Shown in pieces: positions 12,760 to 25,212 of a DNA stretch of 64,000 bases. The stretch is from Salvator merianae (lineage: Eukaryota > Chordata > Lepidosauria > Squamata > Teiidae). The stretch covers positions 60,206,456-60,270,455 of the forward strand of contig QVOM02000126.1 in NCBI GenBank assembly GCA_003586115.2, given 5' to 3'. The translations under genes and the position numbers were made by a program. The number at the start of each line of letters is the position of its first letter. Within the stretch, counting starts at the first letter, position 1. The notes under the pieces are model-generated. The model worked only from the letters and a program-made list of their open reading frames with translations. It was not told the origin of the DNA and ran no database searches.

Positions 12760-12920
12760 CTGGATGTTAGGCAGGAATCTTCAGGTTGGTGTTCTGTACC
12801 AAATGCTGGCCCGTGTGTGCTCATCATTCTGGTGGGTTTGCCCACTATGAGAATAGACTTCTGGACTAAATGAGCCATGGGTCCAATCCACTGAAACATT
12901 TCTTATGTTCTCATGTTTTT
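12760..12920 (+). mobile_element. CR1-type LINE 3' end fragment
   Basis: The text 'cttctggactaaatgagcca' followed by 'tttcttatgttctcatg' is the plus-strand form of the sequence that ends the minus-strand CR1 copies at 38,067 ('acataagaggagcccatcta') and 46,892 ('gataagaacataagctctgc'). Only the 3' untranslated end is present, as usual for 5'-truncated retrotransposon copies. The left boundary is approximate. Confidence 0.7.
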
Positions 12921-15899
12921 ATGTACACCTTAAAATGAGTTAGTATACATTCTATTGATTGACACTGATAATAATAAAAATTAAAGTTTTTCTAAGCAAT
13001 TGTTTCTTACAACCCAATATAATATTTGGTTGCCATAACTTCTGTTGGTTAATTCAATTAAACATTAGGAAGCTAATTAATACTTTCCTTTAAAAACTAC
13101 AGTAATAAAATATCATCTCCCCAAACTCGGTTACTTTATCAACCTGAGCAATGCCAAGTAAACCTATCACTATCACTATCACTATCCATATCCATGTCCT
13201 TATTTATATCCATATCATCCATATTTGTATCTACTTATAGGAGAGATTTTAAAAAAAAATAATTTAGGCATGTGAACTTGGTGAACACTAGGATTTAGAA
13301 GTGTGATGGCTCCTTTATAAAAAGGAATGATGCATAATTGTAAAATTGTAAGCAAAAAGTCCTACAGCACTTCTGTGAACATTCCCTTGTATAACTGTTG
13401 CATGTGCATTTTTTTTTAGCTTGAAGTTGCAACATCAGTGCTTGATCTCAGTCCTGAGGAGGAAGCTGTCATGTCTAACTATTTCAGAATGTTAATTTTC
13501 CAAGCCATGGAGGCTTCTGTGAGTCCTGTTACAACAATGACCAGCTTATTCTGGGCTGGTTTTGGAATTGCCTCTGACTCCTGCTCATTTCCCAATAATT
13601 ACTGATAATTGCTTCACTCAAAACAAAATGAAGCACAACAGACTCTTTCAAGAGCCATGGAAATTAAGTTTGTCCAGCAGCAGACCTTTCCCTCTGGAGG
13701 TGAGAGGAAGTGCCCATGGAATTATGGTGGTCTCATGAATTGCTTTCAGACTGATTTTGATGGATTTGGTAGATATAAATAAGCCATGAGGACAGGACAG
13801 GAAGCAAGGCCGTGTTCTAAGGTTGCCAGAAGCATCATACCTTGCAGAAGACACTGATGCATCCGGGGTATCCAGAATGATAAACCTATATTAACCAAAT
13901 ATATTGCTGTTTGCTGAGTCATTGCTGAATATTATCCTTAGTCCATTATGTAGACAGTGACTTGGAAGTCTTCTAGGATAAGAATCCTTCGCCACTCCTG
14001 ATTCTCACATCACCAAGGATTGACATTTCAGAGGAATATTGCCTGAGGCCCTCTCTTAGCTATTATTTCTGGTATCGGTGGATAGAAAGATTATCTGGCA
14101 TTTGTCTAAGTATATGGCCATTGACACATCTTGTGGCACCAAATTCCATGAATTAAAATATACACTGTGCTAAGAAAATACTTTAGGAGTGGAATCTGTT
14201 CTGAATTAGTGTAGTTTGCCACTGTTTGTCAAAGACATCTGGTCACAGAGCGTTGTAATGAAATACGTTGGAATCTCAATATTTTTAGTTTTTAAAAACC
14301 CTGCTAAGTCCAGTGGTTTTAATATGTCTAAAATGTGCAAAAAAAATAAATAAATCTGAAATTGTTTTTGTTTCCAGGCAAATCCAAAAAGGACCTTGGA
14401 TTTTTGGTATTCTAATAGCATCCGAAAAAAGCAAAAATACTGAGAGGAGTTGTAAGGTAGAATCCATATAGCAGTTCCACCTGACAAAAGCATTGAGAAG
14501 AGAACTACATTCAGGGTCTTTTGAAAAGTGTCAGTGCACTTTTCATATGTCTACCAACATCCTGGCCACAACAATTATCACAGCCAGGGAATTTTAGTTC
14601 CTCAGCTTTGTTGTTTCTGGCCAGGGAAAGAGGAAGTGTCTGCAGAAGTCAGTCATTTTCTGTGTTCTGGGCAACAGGAAGGGTTCAAGGGTGGTTGTCA
14701 TGGCAAGGATGGGGGGAAAGCAGTAGGATGAGCTCTCAGAGCAGCTCTGCCATTATAGCACTTGAACAAGTCTTTCAGCAAAATCAGGGACATCTGATCC
14801 CTGTGACCCTTGAAAACTCTGCACCCTCAATGCAGTCACATGGCACTATAAAGTACCCATGCATATCTTGCCTAAACTTATAGCTGTGTCTCCATTATGC
14901 AGCAAAGGTACCTTAATTGAGGCCAGTTTCCATTATTCCCATTGAAGACCAGGTTCCCTGATAATGCATAATGGAGTTGCAGGCATACAGCATTTTATCA
15001 GAATAGAAAAGAAATGTTACTTCACAGTATCAATACAGAACGTATCTAGTGTTTTGGGGTTCATACTGTTAGAGTTTGTCACTGCCCATGGAAGAAGGGA
15101 GGCTATTGCCTGTATTGTGCAAATCTGATTTAATTTAAAACGCAAGCAGTATTTGTAGCCCTCAAATTGTCTTTCATCAAAAGGAAAGAAACAGATCAAA
15201 CTCGACTTCTTTGGAAAGAGGCTATATGTGCATATCAGCCCTTTAAAATTTATCAAATTGTATTTCTTGTAAAGTTTCCTTTTCTGTTTAAATTTAAAGG
15301 AATATTGTTTTCTGTTCTAAAAATCATGTTTCCATGGCAATAGCAGTAAAAATACTGAATTTGCCATTTGTTGAAAAGAAAGAAAAAAGTGCCACAGCTG
15401 GGTGGATTCATTTTATTTCTCCATTGCTTAAGTACAATCAGCTGCTTCAGACTGGAAGCCCCTAGAACTATCCAGTTATTGTTATTATTTATCATTTGTT
15501 AAGCACTGATGATGGAATCTTTCTTAGCTTGTCATACAGGGAACAGATGGTTTATCTCAGATATGAGATTCTGGGATTTCAAAGATACAGGCTACATTTC
15601 CTTCCCACATTACTTTGGAGAGCCATAGCCAAGAAGAGGCCGATCCAATTCTGTTACCAAATTCAAATGAGGTGTTCTAGATTGGTTGGCAATACAGGCT
15701 GCATCACACATTTTTGCTCTAATTTTTTGAGGGGTAGTGATCTTGGGAAAGGGTTTCCTTCTTCAGAAAAAAAAAAATCATATTCAAACATCAGTTAAAA
15801 AGCAAAACAAAACTCTGAATAAGCCCACAAGTTTTCTCTGAAAGAAAAAGAAGAAAACAGGACTGAAAAACAAGAGAGAGAGTGACCAAAGACTGCATT
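12921..15899. other. Unrecognised spacer
   Basis: A short (TATCAC)n stretch sits at about 13,168-13,188. No coding region was seen; a 120-codon frame at 14,521-14,883 lacks any recognised motif. About 13,430-13,640 is complex, non-repetitive sequence that could be conserved non-coding DNA, but that cannot be judged without alignment. Confidence 0.45.
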
Positions 15900-16335
15900 T
15901 GCACTGGGCTGCTGGCACTTGAGAAGCACTGCACCCACATCATGGACTAGCCTACTAGAATGTCATGCCTCCCTGTAGGATGCCATGTTCACATGGATGT
16001 GGTATTGGAGCAGACCCTGATGAGAAAATAGCACCATGGCCCACTCTGATGGAAGACTGCTTAAAACGGTCTCTGAAGCATTCCTCAGCAATGGACCAGA
16101 CTAGTTGCTCATATGCAGATGGCAACAGTGGCTGATCTGGTCTACCAGGCATGAGGAGTTCCCAGAAGTGGTTAAAACAGCCCAGACCATCAACTCCAAT
16201 TTGGTTCCCAGATGCTGAACACATTGGAAGCTCTGTGATGTGCTTCATATTCAGATGTATTTGGCTATGTGAAAATGTCAGGAGGATAACAGTGAGAGCA
16301 AGCATAGTGTTATAAGACTCCAGGTTTTTCATAGG
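15900..16335 (-). mobile_element. MITE-like repeat, family 3 (minus copy)
   Basis: The reverse complement aligns with 800-1330. The pieces 'agagtgggccatggtgctat' and 'ccacttctgggaactc' correspond to 'ggagtggctatggtgctgtt' and 'ccacttctgggagact'. The 125-codon minus-strand frame here is part of the repeat and has no domain. Confidence 0.5.
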
Positions 16336-19300
16336 ATACTGTTACTTGAGAAACACTGGGATTTGTAATTAGGGAGATATAGCTTTCAGGGCTAGTTGGT
16401 AAAAAAAAAAAAAAAAAAAGCAAACTGCTTTGGCTGAAAAAAAAATCACTTTCAGTTACTTGCTGCCAGTGTTTGCTGAGAGATGTTTCAGCAACTTTAC
16501 AGCAAACAATGGTAAATAGGTAAAGGAATTCTATAGGAGAGAGCAGGGTAATTACCAGACCTGAAGCTCTGCTGCTGGTTTTTGCTGACCAAGGTTGAAG
16601 GGGTGGAATCAGTTAGAGGTAAGCTAAAAATGCCAGATTTGGAGCTGGATGTTTTTGCCACATTCCATGGGGGGTCCAGAGGCACAGTTACCCAGGACCT
16701 CTTATCAGAGGCCAACAGGACTCTAAACCATAAACCTCCATCAATCAACCACTCCTTTCCATTTTTCTTTAATCTTCAAACCAATAAAAAATTGTATATT
16801 ACAAGAAAAAAAACAAACTGGGAGGTTGCACTGACGGTAAGAGTGAATTTGGTGGAAGCATGTAGGATTTTGGGCAGGGACAGCAGAAGAACATGAATGA
16901 TCTGGTCCAACATTCAGAAATTAGAAATCTGATGCTGTTATTGACATTACTCAAAAACATGTGTATAGTAGGACCACGTACATGCAAGTACACACAGTTA
17001 TGGACTCTGAACCATGATGCTGGATGGATGTTTGGAATATAGTCCGCTATGGAAGACATCTGTAAGACATCTTGGAAAAGCCAAAAGAGTAAAGTTACAT
17101 TATAAATTGAGGTTTCTTCATCAAGACCCCCTCCTTCCAGCTACTTCAGACTTCATTCGCGAGAAGTTCATCATAAACAGGAATAGCCTTGAGGCATGGA
17201 GCATGCTACAAATCTCTTTCTTTACAGGTGGAAATGGAGATCCATTTTATCTAAGATCTTTAGGCAGCTCCTGCATTGTCTTGCAGCACTGGGCTAGTTG
17301 GGGTCTGAGCGCACTGTATCCACTCAGCACCATGTGCCAAAGGTCCTGCAGAGGTCCTTTTACATGCTCCATGTTGCCTTGTACCGTTTCTGACATGCTT
17401 GCCAAGAAATGGTCCCTATGGTGTGCTCTTGAGCTCACCGTGCAGAAGTTGCTTTAGAAGGTCTCCCAGAGACTTTAGGACCATATTCCAAACAAATAAA
17501 TGAAGCCGTAAAAAAGCTCAAATAATTGATCAGTTAGACTCTAGGGCTGCCTTCAGATGGCAAGAAGCAATGTGGGATCTAAGTAAGATTCTGTGATTGC
17601 CTCTTGCCAACCCCTGCCAGACTTACTTTAGTATCTGGTTTTGGTAATTAGAGTGTCTGGGGGCTACTGGAAGCCAGCCAACCAACTGCCCACTTCTTCT
17701 TGTTGTTTTTCTCACACTTGGCTGGCTCCCCATTACTCTGGTTGCTAAGGCTGTTTGCCAGACACCAGGGTAAGTGGGATTGTTACGGCAAACCCAGCAT
17801 CGTTGCTGGATTTCCCACAATATGGTTGCAATATATTTTTCTGCATTGTAATCAGCGCTACCCTGGAAATACCATGGGCAGGTCTCTCATTTCCAGTGAG
17901 ATGCCGAGAGGATCCTGGGTCTGGGTTAGTAAATGTACTGCTAATATACCTGTAGCATTGGTATATTTTGTCTATATTTGTTTAAATATATTTACCCTCT
18001 CCAGTTATAGAAGGTTGTTAGAACCAAACTGTGTTAGAAGAACCAAACATGGACTACATGTGGTATGAAACTAATTATAAACAGTATTTTTTGATGATGT
18101 GATCAATTAGCATTTAAGGAACAGCTTCTGAAAAATGCGCAATAATGCAGAAAGCTTGTCAAGAACACTTTTCAGAAGTGATTCCAGTAAGTGTAAATTA
18201 CAGAAATTGTACAGATTGCACAGATGGTACCTTCGGAAATGTGCACACTGGATATTGTCGGTGCAAACATTGTATAGTCTGCTTATGAAAAAAATGTAAA
18301 CACAGCACACAGAATACATCTTTGGTATACAGTGTGAATGGAGGCCAGACCTAAAATGATGTGATGACCACTAGCACAGAAGAACAGTTCAAGATTTCAT
18401 AGAGAATTAAAGGCAACAAATTACTCTTTTGAAACAGAGGGAGACTTCTGCTCACTAGGGACAAGCAGCATTTATCTTTATCTTGTCCTGATTATGAGCT
18501 GCTGAGATGGACTTTTATGCCCTGACAAATGAAGCAATTCATGGATTAGTTTCTTTAAATGCTCCATTCATATTGTTGTGATATCCCCAATTTCTCCAGG
18601 AAGAAAAGAGCCCCCAGAGCCCAGCATTTAATCCAGGCTGCTTCTCCTTTCCAAGAAAGGATGACATGACATCTTAAATCTTCGAGTTCATTTTCAAATC
18701 TGCAGCATGGATATAGGACAAGGCACATCCCCCAGCAAATCTATAGAGTCACATCAGCTGCCCCAGGTGATTTCTACAGCCCTAAGAATAGCTCTTTTCC
18801 CTTCCTTTGAAGGCTGCAAAGGTATCATTATTGTAAGTAAAGCAACAAATATATTTTCTTTTCCCTATGAATGAAGCAACATTATCGTTATCATAAGCGT
18901 ATTATCTTGGAAAATGGGGAGAGGTCATTTTGTAAGGTTCCCCTCTCTAGAAGAAATACAGAAGCCAGAAAGCCTCAGGAAATACTGTGTGCCTTTTTAC
19001 TCAGTACAATGGCTCACAGACGGCACATAATTCACAGTTCTTCCACCTCCCAGCCTGAGCGCTCATGCATGCGTCGCAGAACAGCCCCCGGGATAAAAAT
19101 GCCAAAAGATCATATTGAATCACTGCTGCTCTTTTCTCACACAGTTCAACCTTCTGGGGTCTGACATCTTGCAAACTCCACTGAACAAGTGCCAAACCGC
19201 AAAAATCTGCTCCTGCTGGAGTGGTGACATTTTGCCGTGAACTCTTTAACCATCCAGAGAGCATGACTGGGAAAGTGGTTACAGAGCTGTTTCCTGACTT

Positions 19301-19489
19301 TGCATTTTGTTTCTGTTTTCCTGAATTGCTTGAGGTTGGGGCATTTTTCCCTCTCCTATCTGGCACTGTGAGTTTGTAGTATTAGTGACATTGTGGATAT
19401 AGGAACACTACTACAGCTTTTTCAAACGTGCATCCTTTCTCTAGTATAAAAGAAGCAGATGGGAATATAAAGATTTCTTGCGTTGTTTG
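16336..19489. other. Unrecognised spacer
   Basis: It contains an A19 run at 16,401-16,419. Frames of 147 codons (17,014-17,457) and 122 codons (17,700-18,068) show no domain signature. About 18,480-18,620 is complex AT-rich sequence without repeat character. Confidence 0.45.
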
Positions 19490-19775
19490 TGGCAGGATCC
19501 ACATGGTGCATTTATAGCATCTTGAAGGCACGATGAGTGTGCAATGTCTGTGTGACACTGAGCCCTTATTGCACATACAGTGTAGGAAAAAAGTGCAGTG
19601 TCTGCACAGACGCCATACTCTTCCCTTGCTTACGGTGTCATAAGCATCATTATGTCACTTTAGCAGAAGAGCTACTTAAACAGTTTGGGGAGCTCTTCAA
19701 ACAACTTGCATGTGTTTGCAGCGGCAGCCCTGCTGCTCCTGTCACTGTCATTTGAGGGGACTTATTGGTCCCCCA
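19490..19775 (+). mobile_element. MITE-like repeat, family 2 (copy 3)
   Basis: It starts 'ggcaggatccacatggtgca' like the copy at 4546 and shares 'gtgcagtgtctgcacagacg' in the middle. It ends near a small hairpin 'ggggacttattggtcccc'. Three copies in one window support a dispersed family. Non-coding. Confidence 0.6.
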
Positions 19776-20927
19776 ATGGCACTCTCTGTTTGGTAACCTT
19801 GCTATCAGATTCGGATCTGGGGATTCATTAGACCTGGAGAATCCCGTTTTGAATCTGACAGCTGGGCAGCCCTTTCCCCACATTGAGATCAGAACTGGGG
19901 ACCCCCTAGCTTTGATTGTGATGGGCAAGGAGTTGCTTCTCCCACAACAATATGGGCAGCATCACACCAAGTGTTGGAGGGGAGGAGCCTGCCTCATCTT
20001 CCCTCTCTGAGCCAAGAGAGGGCCCAAACCTGGCTTGGGGGGGGGGGTAAGAGGGAGGCCTGTCCTCCCTGACTCAAGTTCAGAGCCTTAGGAAGAGGGG
20101 GAGACAATCTTTTTAGGGGGCCTCCAGACATGGATTAATACCCACGATTCTCCCAAGACTATATTGGGAATGCCACATCCAGGTATTTGGAACAGGAACA
20201 ATAACAGAAGAAGCCTGCAGACACAGGAAGGAGCCCAAGATTGCATCCTGCCAACTGGAAGTGGTGGTGAGAGGAAAGTACTGGATCTAAAGAAGACCCC
20301 ACATCTGCCTCCTTCCACCTGCAGGCAGCCATTTCCAGGGTTCAAAGATACCCCATCCCCACAGTCAGATTGAAGATTATCTTCAGTCTGACCGTGGAAG
20401 AGGGAGGTGATGTACAGACAGCATGCCTCTGTTTTTTTTTAATGAGAAAGGAGGGAAGTGGTGCAGCTGAAGCTCTTCTCCTTGCCTGTGTTTATCCTGG
20501 CTGTGTCTCTGCATAAAGTTCATTCCTGGATCATCTTGGGTTACGCTATGTAAATCAGGATGCCCCGTTCTCTCCAGGTTTTTCTTTTCTACAGAAGATC
20601 CAGTGGAGCAATGCAGGTCCTTTTCAGGGCATTCTGGTAACATCCTCATTCATTTGCTGTAAAATTTGCATATATGTTCATAACAGATAAATTTAAGAGA
20701 TTTATGAGATTTTTCTTGGGAAATGTGCAGAAAGGATAAAGCACCTGGATTGCCTCGACTGTGTGCCTTCATAAAAATGATAGATAACGCTCCAATTAGA
20801 AGCCTCTCCATAACTGCGTTTTGACCCATCTGCAGCCTGGATTCCTCTCCATCACCTTCATAGACTTAGGCCAGATCTCCACTTACTTGGCATGTTGGAG
20901 GAAGCCTTTTTCAGTGGTCCTTCTTGT
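19776..20927. other. Unrecognised spacer
   Basis: A G11 run lies near 20,038. No gene was seen; frames on both strands between 20,088 and 20,373 overlap and lack motifs. Confidence 0.5.
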
Positions 20928-21122
20928 TGCTGCTGTTGGATATCCCTGAGTCACAGCCGACTCCTGGTTGACTACATGGGCATCACCATGGGCACCTCTA
21001 TGCAGTTTTCTTTGCAGAGATACAGAAGGGGTTTGCCATTGCATACTTGCAGCAAGAGACTGGGGATAGAACCAGTGACCCTCTGCTTTCCAGGCAGTTT
21101 GGTCTACCACTAAGACATCTCA
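20928..21122 (-). mobile_element. tRNA-derived SINE, second family
   Basis: Read on the minus strand, the head has a tRNA-like A box ('tagtggtagaccaaactgcc') and a B box ('ggttctatcccc') about 35 bases later. The body includes 'tgcaatggcaaacc', and the tail 'gagtcggctgtgactcaggg' leads into CAGCAGCAACAAG, resembling the CAA-type tails of RTE/BovB-driven SINEs. Length is about 195 bp. It is not a functional tRNA gene, because the cloverleaf 3' half is replaced by SINE body. Family name not assigned. Confidence 0.75.
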
Positions 21123-21815
21123 GGGTGCAAAATCATGCCCTGCAATTATGGTGCTTCTGTTCATGATTGTGCTTAGCAATAAGGCAGCATAATCACCACG
21201 AGGCAGCTTCTGGAAGCAGAAATGAAGATGTAGTGGCAGTGGGTGCTTCCTTGGACAGCTGTGGGCACCTCCATGAGTACATGGAGAGACATCTGTAATC
21301 TGGGACTGGACAGAGTCAGCAGATGCAGTAGCAGGCATATACGGGGAGGGGACTCAGCAAAATAGCTGTGGCTTTGCTTTGTCATTCCACACAGCCTAGA
21401 TCATCCCTGCACATGCATTCCCTGGATTTTCAACCAGCATGGTGCAACACATTATTCAGGCATCCTCCCTCATTCCTTATTGACCATCCAGGGTGGCCCC
21501 AGAGTGGTTTTTACAGCTCTGAGTTTAAGCAGCCCCTCACACCAGTGGGGACAGGAGGCAGCTGCCTTTGGCATGAGAACATTTGCCTGCCCCCCCCCCC
21601 AGCTGATCCTATGTTGGTGCAGTATTCATCAGTGACATGATAGAAGGGGTTTATTCAATAAGAGGATGGATATTGCCAAAAACTGGAACTGCTACATTGG
21701 ACATTTGGAATTGAAATGGATGTTTCAGAATATTTCAAAATAAGCCAGTAAAGGGGTGCCTTTTTCTCATCCTTTATCTTGAAGTCCAAGAAGATGCAGT
21801 ACAGGTCCTATAACA

Positions 21816-21855
<40 letters not shown>

Positions 21856-24800
21856 TACATAATTACATTTCAGTAAGCTTTGCTAAAACGTAAAACTCTT
21901 TAAAAACAAGTTATGGGATTTTTACAGGAAATGCTTGGGAGGGCTCCAGGATTTTGCATCATGCTTTACCACCCTGTGCTATTCCAAGTGTATGCCCATG
22001 GCTTTTGCCTAGTTCTTAACACGTGCTAATTTGTGCATTGATTGGCCAATTAGCACAAAAGACTAGCATGCAACTCATTTCCAGTTCCCTTGGCCACCTC
22101 AGATGTCCAATGCGACCACTATCCCAGGATGCCTTCAGAAAACTGAGTGACTTTTGTTTTCACTGCTGGTTGTGTTGGCCTTTTCATAAATTCAGAACTA
22201 CAGAGATGCACAAGATTGCATCAGCATACCAAGTGAAAGGGGAAAAAAAATTAAATGAAGCCATTGCATTTTTAAATGGTAGTTTAAAAGTGGCTTAGTG
22301 AGGCTCAGCACCACAGTAGTTATGGCAGCTTCTAGGGCCAGAGTCCTTGCTCTAGCTATAAAAGCAGGAAGAGTACTGTTTGCAACCTCCATCCCTGCTT
22401 GTAGCAGCACAGTGGTCAAAGCTTGAGAATTTTTTTCCAGAACTTTCATGCTTCTGCTCAGCACCATTTTGGAAGACCCAGGAAATAACCATGAAAGTTG
22501 GTTATTTTCTGTCTCTTCCAAAACAGGTCGGTGTGTGTATCCAGGTAGGTCCATACACTGGTAATGGTGGCAGAGCATTACTGGCTGGTGTTTGTTTTTA
22601 ATTGTTTTGATTTAAAGCATTTTGACTCCATTCTTTAAGGAAGCACCTAGTACGCTTGCTGGTCTGGTATACCAGCCATGCAAAACTGCCCTTAATTTCT
22701 GGAATGGGGACCCTTCCTGTATTTTAGAGACAAATGCACTCAATCAAGCTTGTGTGCTAGTGCAGGAGGAACAACAATAAATATCAACCTTCCAGTCAGG
22801 GTATGCAAAATTAATTCTCTAGGCATCTGATAAATGAAACTTCCATAACTGCCTCTTTATTTCTCTGACAACCATCAGTATCATCATCATCATTACCTCA
22901 CTATCTTCCTTTCATGAGCCTCTCAAAACTTCACTTTAGATAGCCACCTTTCTTACCCTAATGGTAGTGGACAGCACTCCTGTAAAGCCGCACTGTGGAA
23001 AGATGGCACTGAGATCACAATTCAGCAGAGCTTTGACTATAGCCATTTCTAATATGTAAAAATGACATTACTGATGGACACCTGAGCCCAAATACCTCCT
23101 TCTTGAACTTCAAGGCTTCATTCATCTGTCAAAAAAGCAAACCAAAACACAGCCCCCACAAGAAACAAACACCATTTGGGGGATGTTAAAAGAGGTAGTA
23201 CCCTAAAATAAATAATTGAACAAAGCAATGGCATTTATAGATCAACTCTACTGCAGGAGATCCCATCATTTCCCAGGATATTCAGCTGCTGAATCAACTA
23301 CATTTTAACATCACCTGTCTTCTCAGCCACAGAGTCTGCCATCCACATGCTAGCACAGATGCTTGCCATAGTCAGCAAAGCATGTGGATAGCAGGCCCCT
23401 ATTTCGGGATATAATCCAGAATAAGGCCCAGTACAGAAAGGGCTGAAATGGGTGGTTCTGTATCTGAGCAGCCCCAATCCCTGCTTCACTCCTCCCTTTG
23501 CAGACTGACATTCATAAAAAACTGCCTGATCTTAACGAGGAGACAGGTAGTATTAAAAAGACAGCAGAATTTCCAGCTGGGAGATCAGAGAAAAGTTCAA
23601 GACTTTTGGAGTAGACTTTATTATTTGTTCAATTATTTATTTAGGGACATTGAATATTGATCTAGCTTGTTTTACTTTCTCGTTATTTTTGCCTCCTTTC
23701 TTGGGACTATGTGGTAGAGTTTAGCCTAAACAGGCAAATTAAAAAAAAAAGACTAAAGAACTGACCAGCTAAAAAAGTAATAGCAAATGGGAATTTACAA
23801 GGAACTATCAATTGGAAATAAGGCCAGCAGGTTGAAAGAAAGAGAGGGAGATGAAAAGAGAAGTTATGTATTCACCTGTGCCACTGTAACTCCTGACTGC
23901 TGATAGGGTCATGCAGGTGTGATAAAAAAATGAAATCCATTCTCACTTTTAGACAATTTGAACCATTTAGAGTAGTGTCATGCTCATTTGATAGATCAGA
24001 TGGATTATTGTGCCATGCAATTTTTTCCCCTCACATACTCGCAATAAAAAATATGACTGAGAACTCAACTTCACTGGTTTTATATTCACCATTACTTTAC
24101 TTCAAAGATCAATTTAAGAAAAGCCGAAAGAGGATACGTGCATAACACTTTATGTTTCAATTAGTGATGGATGAACCTGAAACAGTTTTGAGTTTCACAT
24201 TGTACCATTTCTTTTCAGAATGCTTGTCTAGACATCCAGGTCTGAATTACTATATGGAAGGACATTTGTATCAGTAATTCTCCATCAATATGAACAGTGG
24301 TTATTCATCATAGTGGCTAATCCCCACCGTGACTGGTAGGGTGGAGATAAGGCAGCTGAAAGGAAGTAGTACTAGAATCCAACTAGGTACCACTAGTAGC
24401 AGGTGAGATACTATAAAGCTGGAATTTGATGCAAAATCACATGAAAATTTATCTATTTGAATGCAATGAATTATGCATATATTAACAGGCCCTGCAATGA
24501 ACTATGCGTGATAGAGAGAGGATTAAAATGTTGAGCATTGGGTGTACTGAGACACTAAATACTTTTTGCTTCTATGCTCTTCAAAGTCAGACACTTATGA
24601 AGGGAAGTTAGCTATTAGCAGCCATATCCACAGATAATGTTACTACATGAGTAAGTTCGGACAACCCTAACTGAGGCTGCATCCATACAGGCAGAAGAGG
24701 GCATTTGGTGAGGGCCCAAGGAACTTGATGACTGCATGCTGGCACTGCCTTTGGGCCTGCAAACTGCTTCTGATGGCCAGAACATGTCCTTGAATGCACC

Positions 24801-25059
24801 CTTCCCACACCCTGAAGGCACTTGCCACCCTTGTCTGCCTCTGCCACAGCCATGTAAATAGATGGTAGTGGCAGGAGCAACTTACCTTGCTTTTTTTCTG
24901 CCCAGCCCCATTAAGGAACAGAGAGAAATTGGCCAACTTCCATGGCCATGTCCAGTCTTCTTCTGAATGGGGCTGGGGGGAAACTTCATCAGTTGTGGTA
25001 CAAAAGTTCCACAGCCTCTGAAGTTTCCCTCAAGCCTTATATTCTGGAAGAATGGGGGC
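21123..25059. other. Unrecognised spacer
   Basis: No gene was recognised. It holds an AT microsatellite (listed separately), a C10 run near 21,591, and GC-richer blocks at about 22,200-22,600 and 24,650-24,990 that resemble MITE debris. Frames of 126 codons (22,198-22,578, minus) and about 90 codons elsewhere have no domain. Confidence 0.45.
21819..21862. repeat. (AT)n microsatellite
   Basis: About fifteen uninterrupted AT units are followed by imperfect ATAC/ATAT units. Confidence 0.95.
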
Positions 25060-25212
25060 TGCATCTCCATGGTGGGGGTAAAGTTTGGTTGTGTGGCAGG
25101 AACCATGGGTCTCACCTCTTGGATAGGAAGTACACGGTGTTCTTCCTATCCAATAGGTGAGATCCATGGTTCCTGCCACACAACCAAACTTTACCCCCAC
25201 CATGGAGATGCA
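25060..25212. repeat. Near-perfect 153-bp palindrome
   Basis: Arm 25,060-25,130 and arm 25,142-25,212 are inverted copies of 71 bases with two mismatches. The outer ends read 'tgcatctccatggtggg' and 'cccaccatggagatgca'. The 11-base spacer itself contains ACAC and GTGT, so the fold has almost no loop. The symmetry is also seen in mirror-image reading frames that share 'VPATQPNFTPTMEM'. Sequence outside the arms is not symmetrical, so boundaries are sharp. It could be a foldback transposon core, an inverted duplication at a break, or an assembly artefact. Confidence 0.96.

Noticed and set aside
20928..21122. tRNA gene on the minus strand
   Set aside because: Only the 5' tRNA-like half is present; the remainder is SINE sequence.
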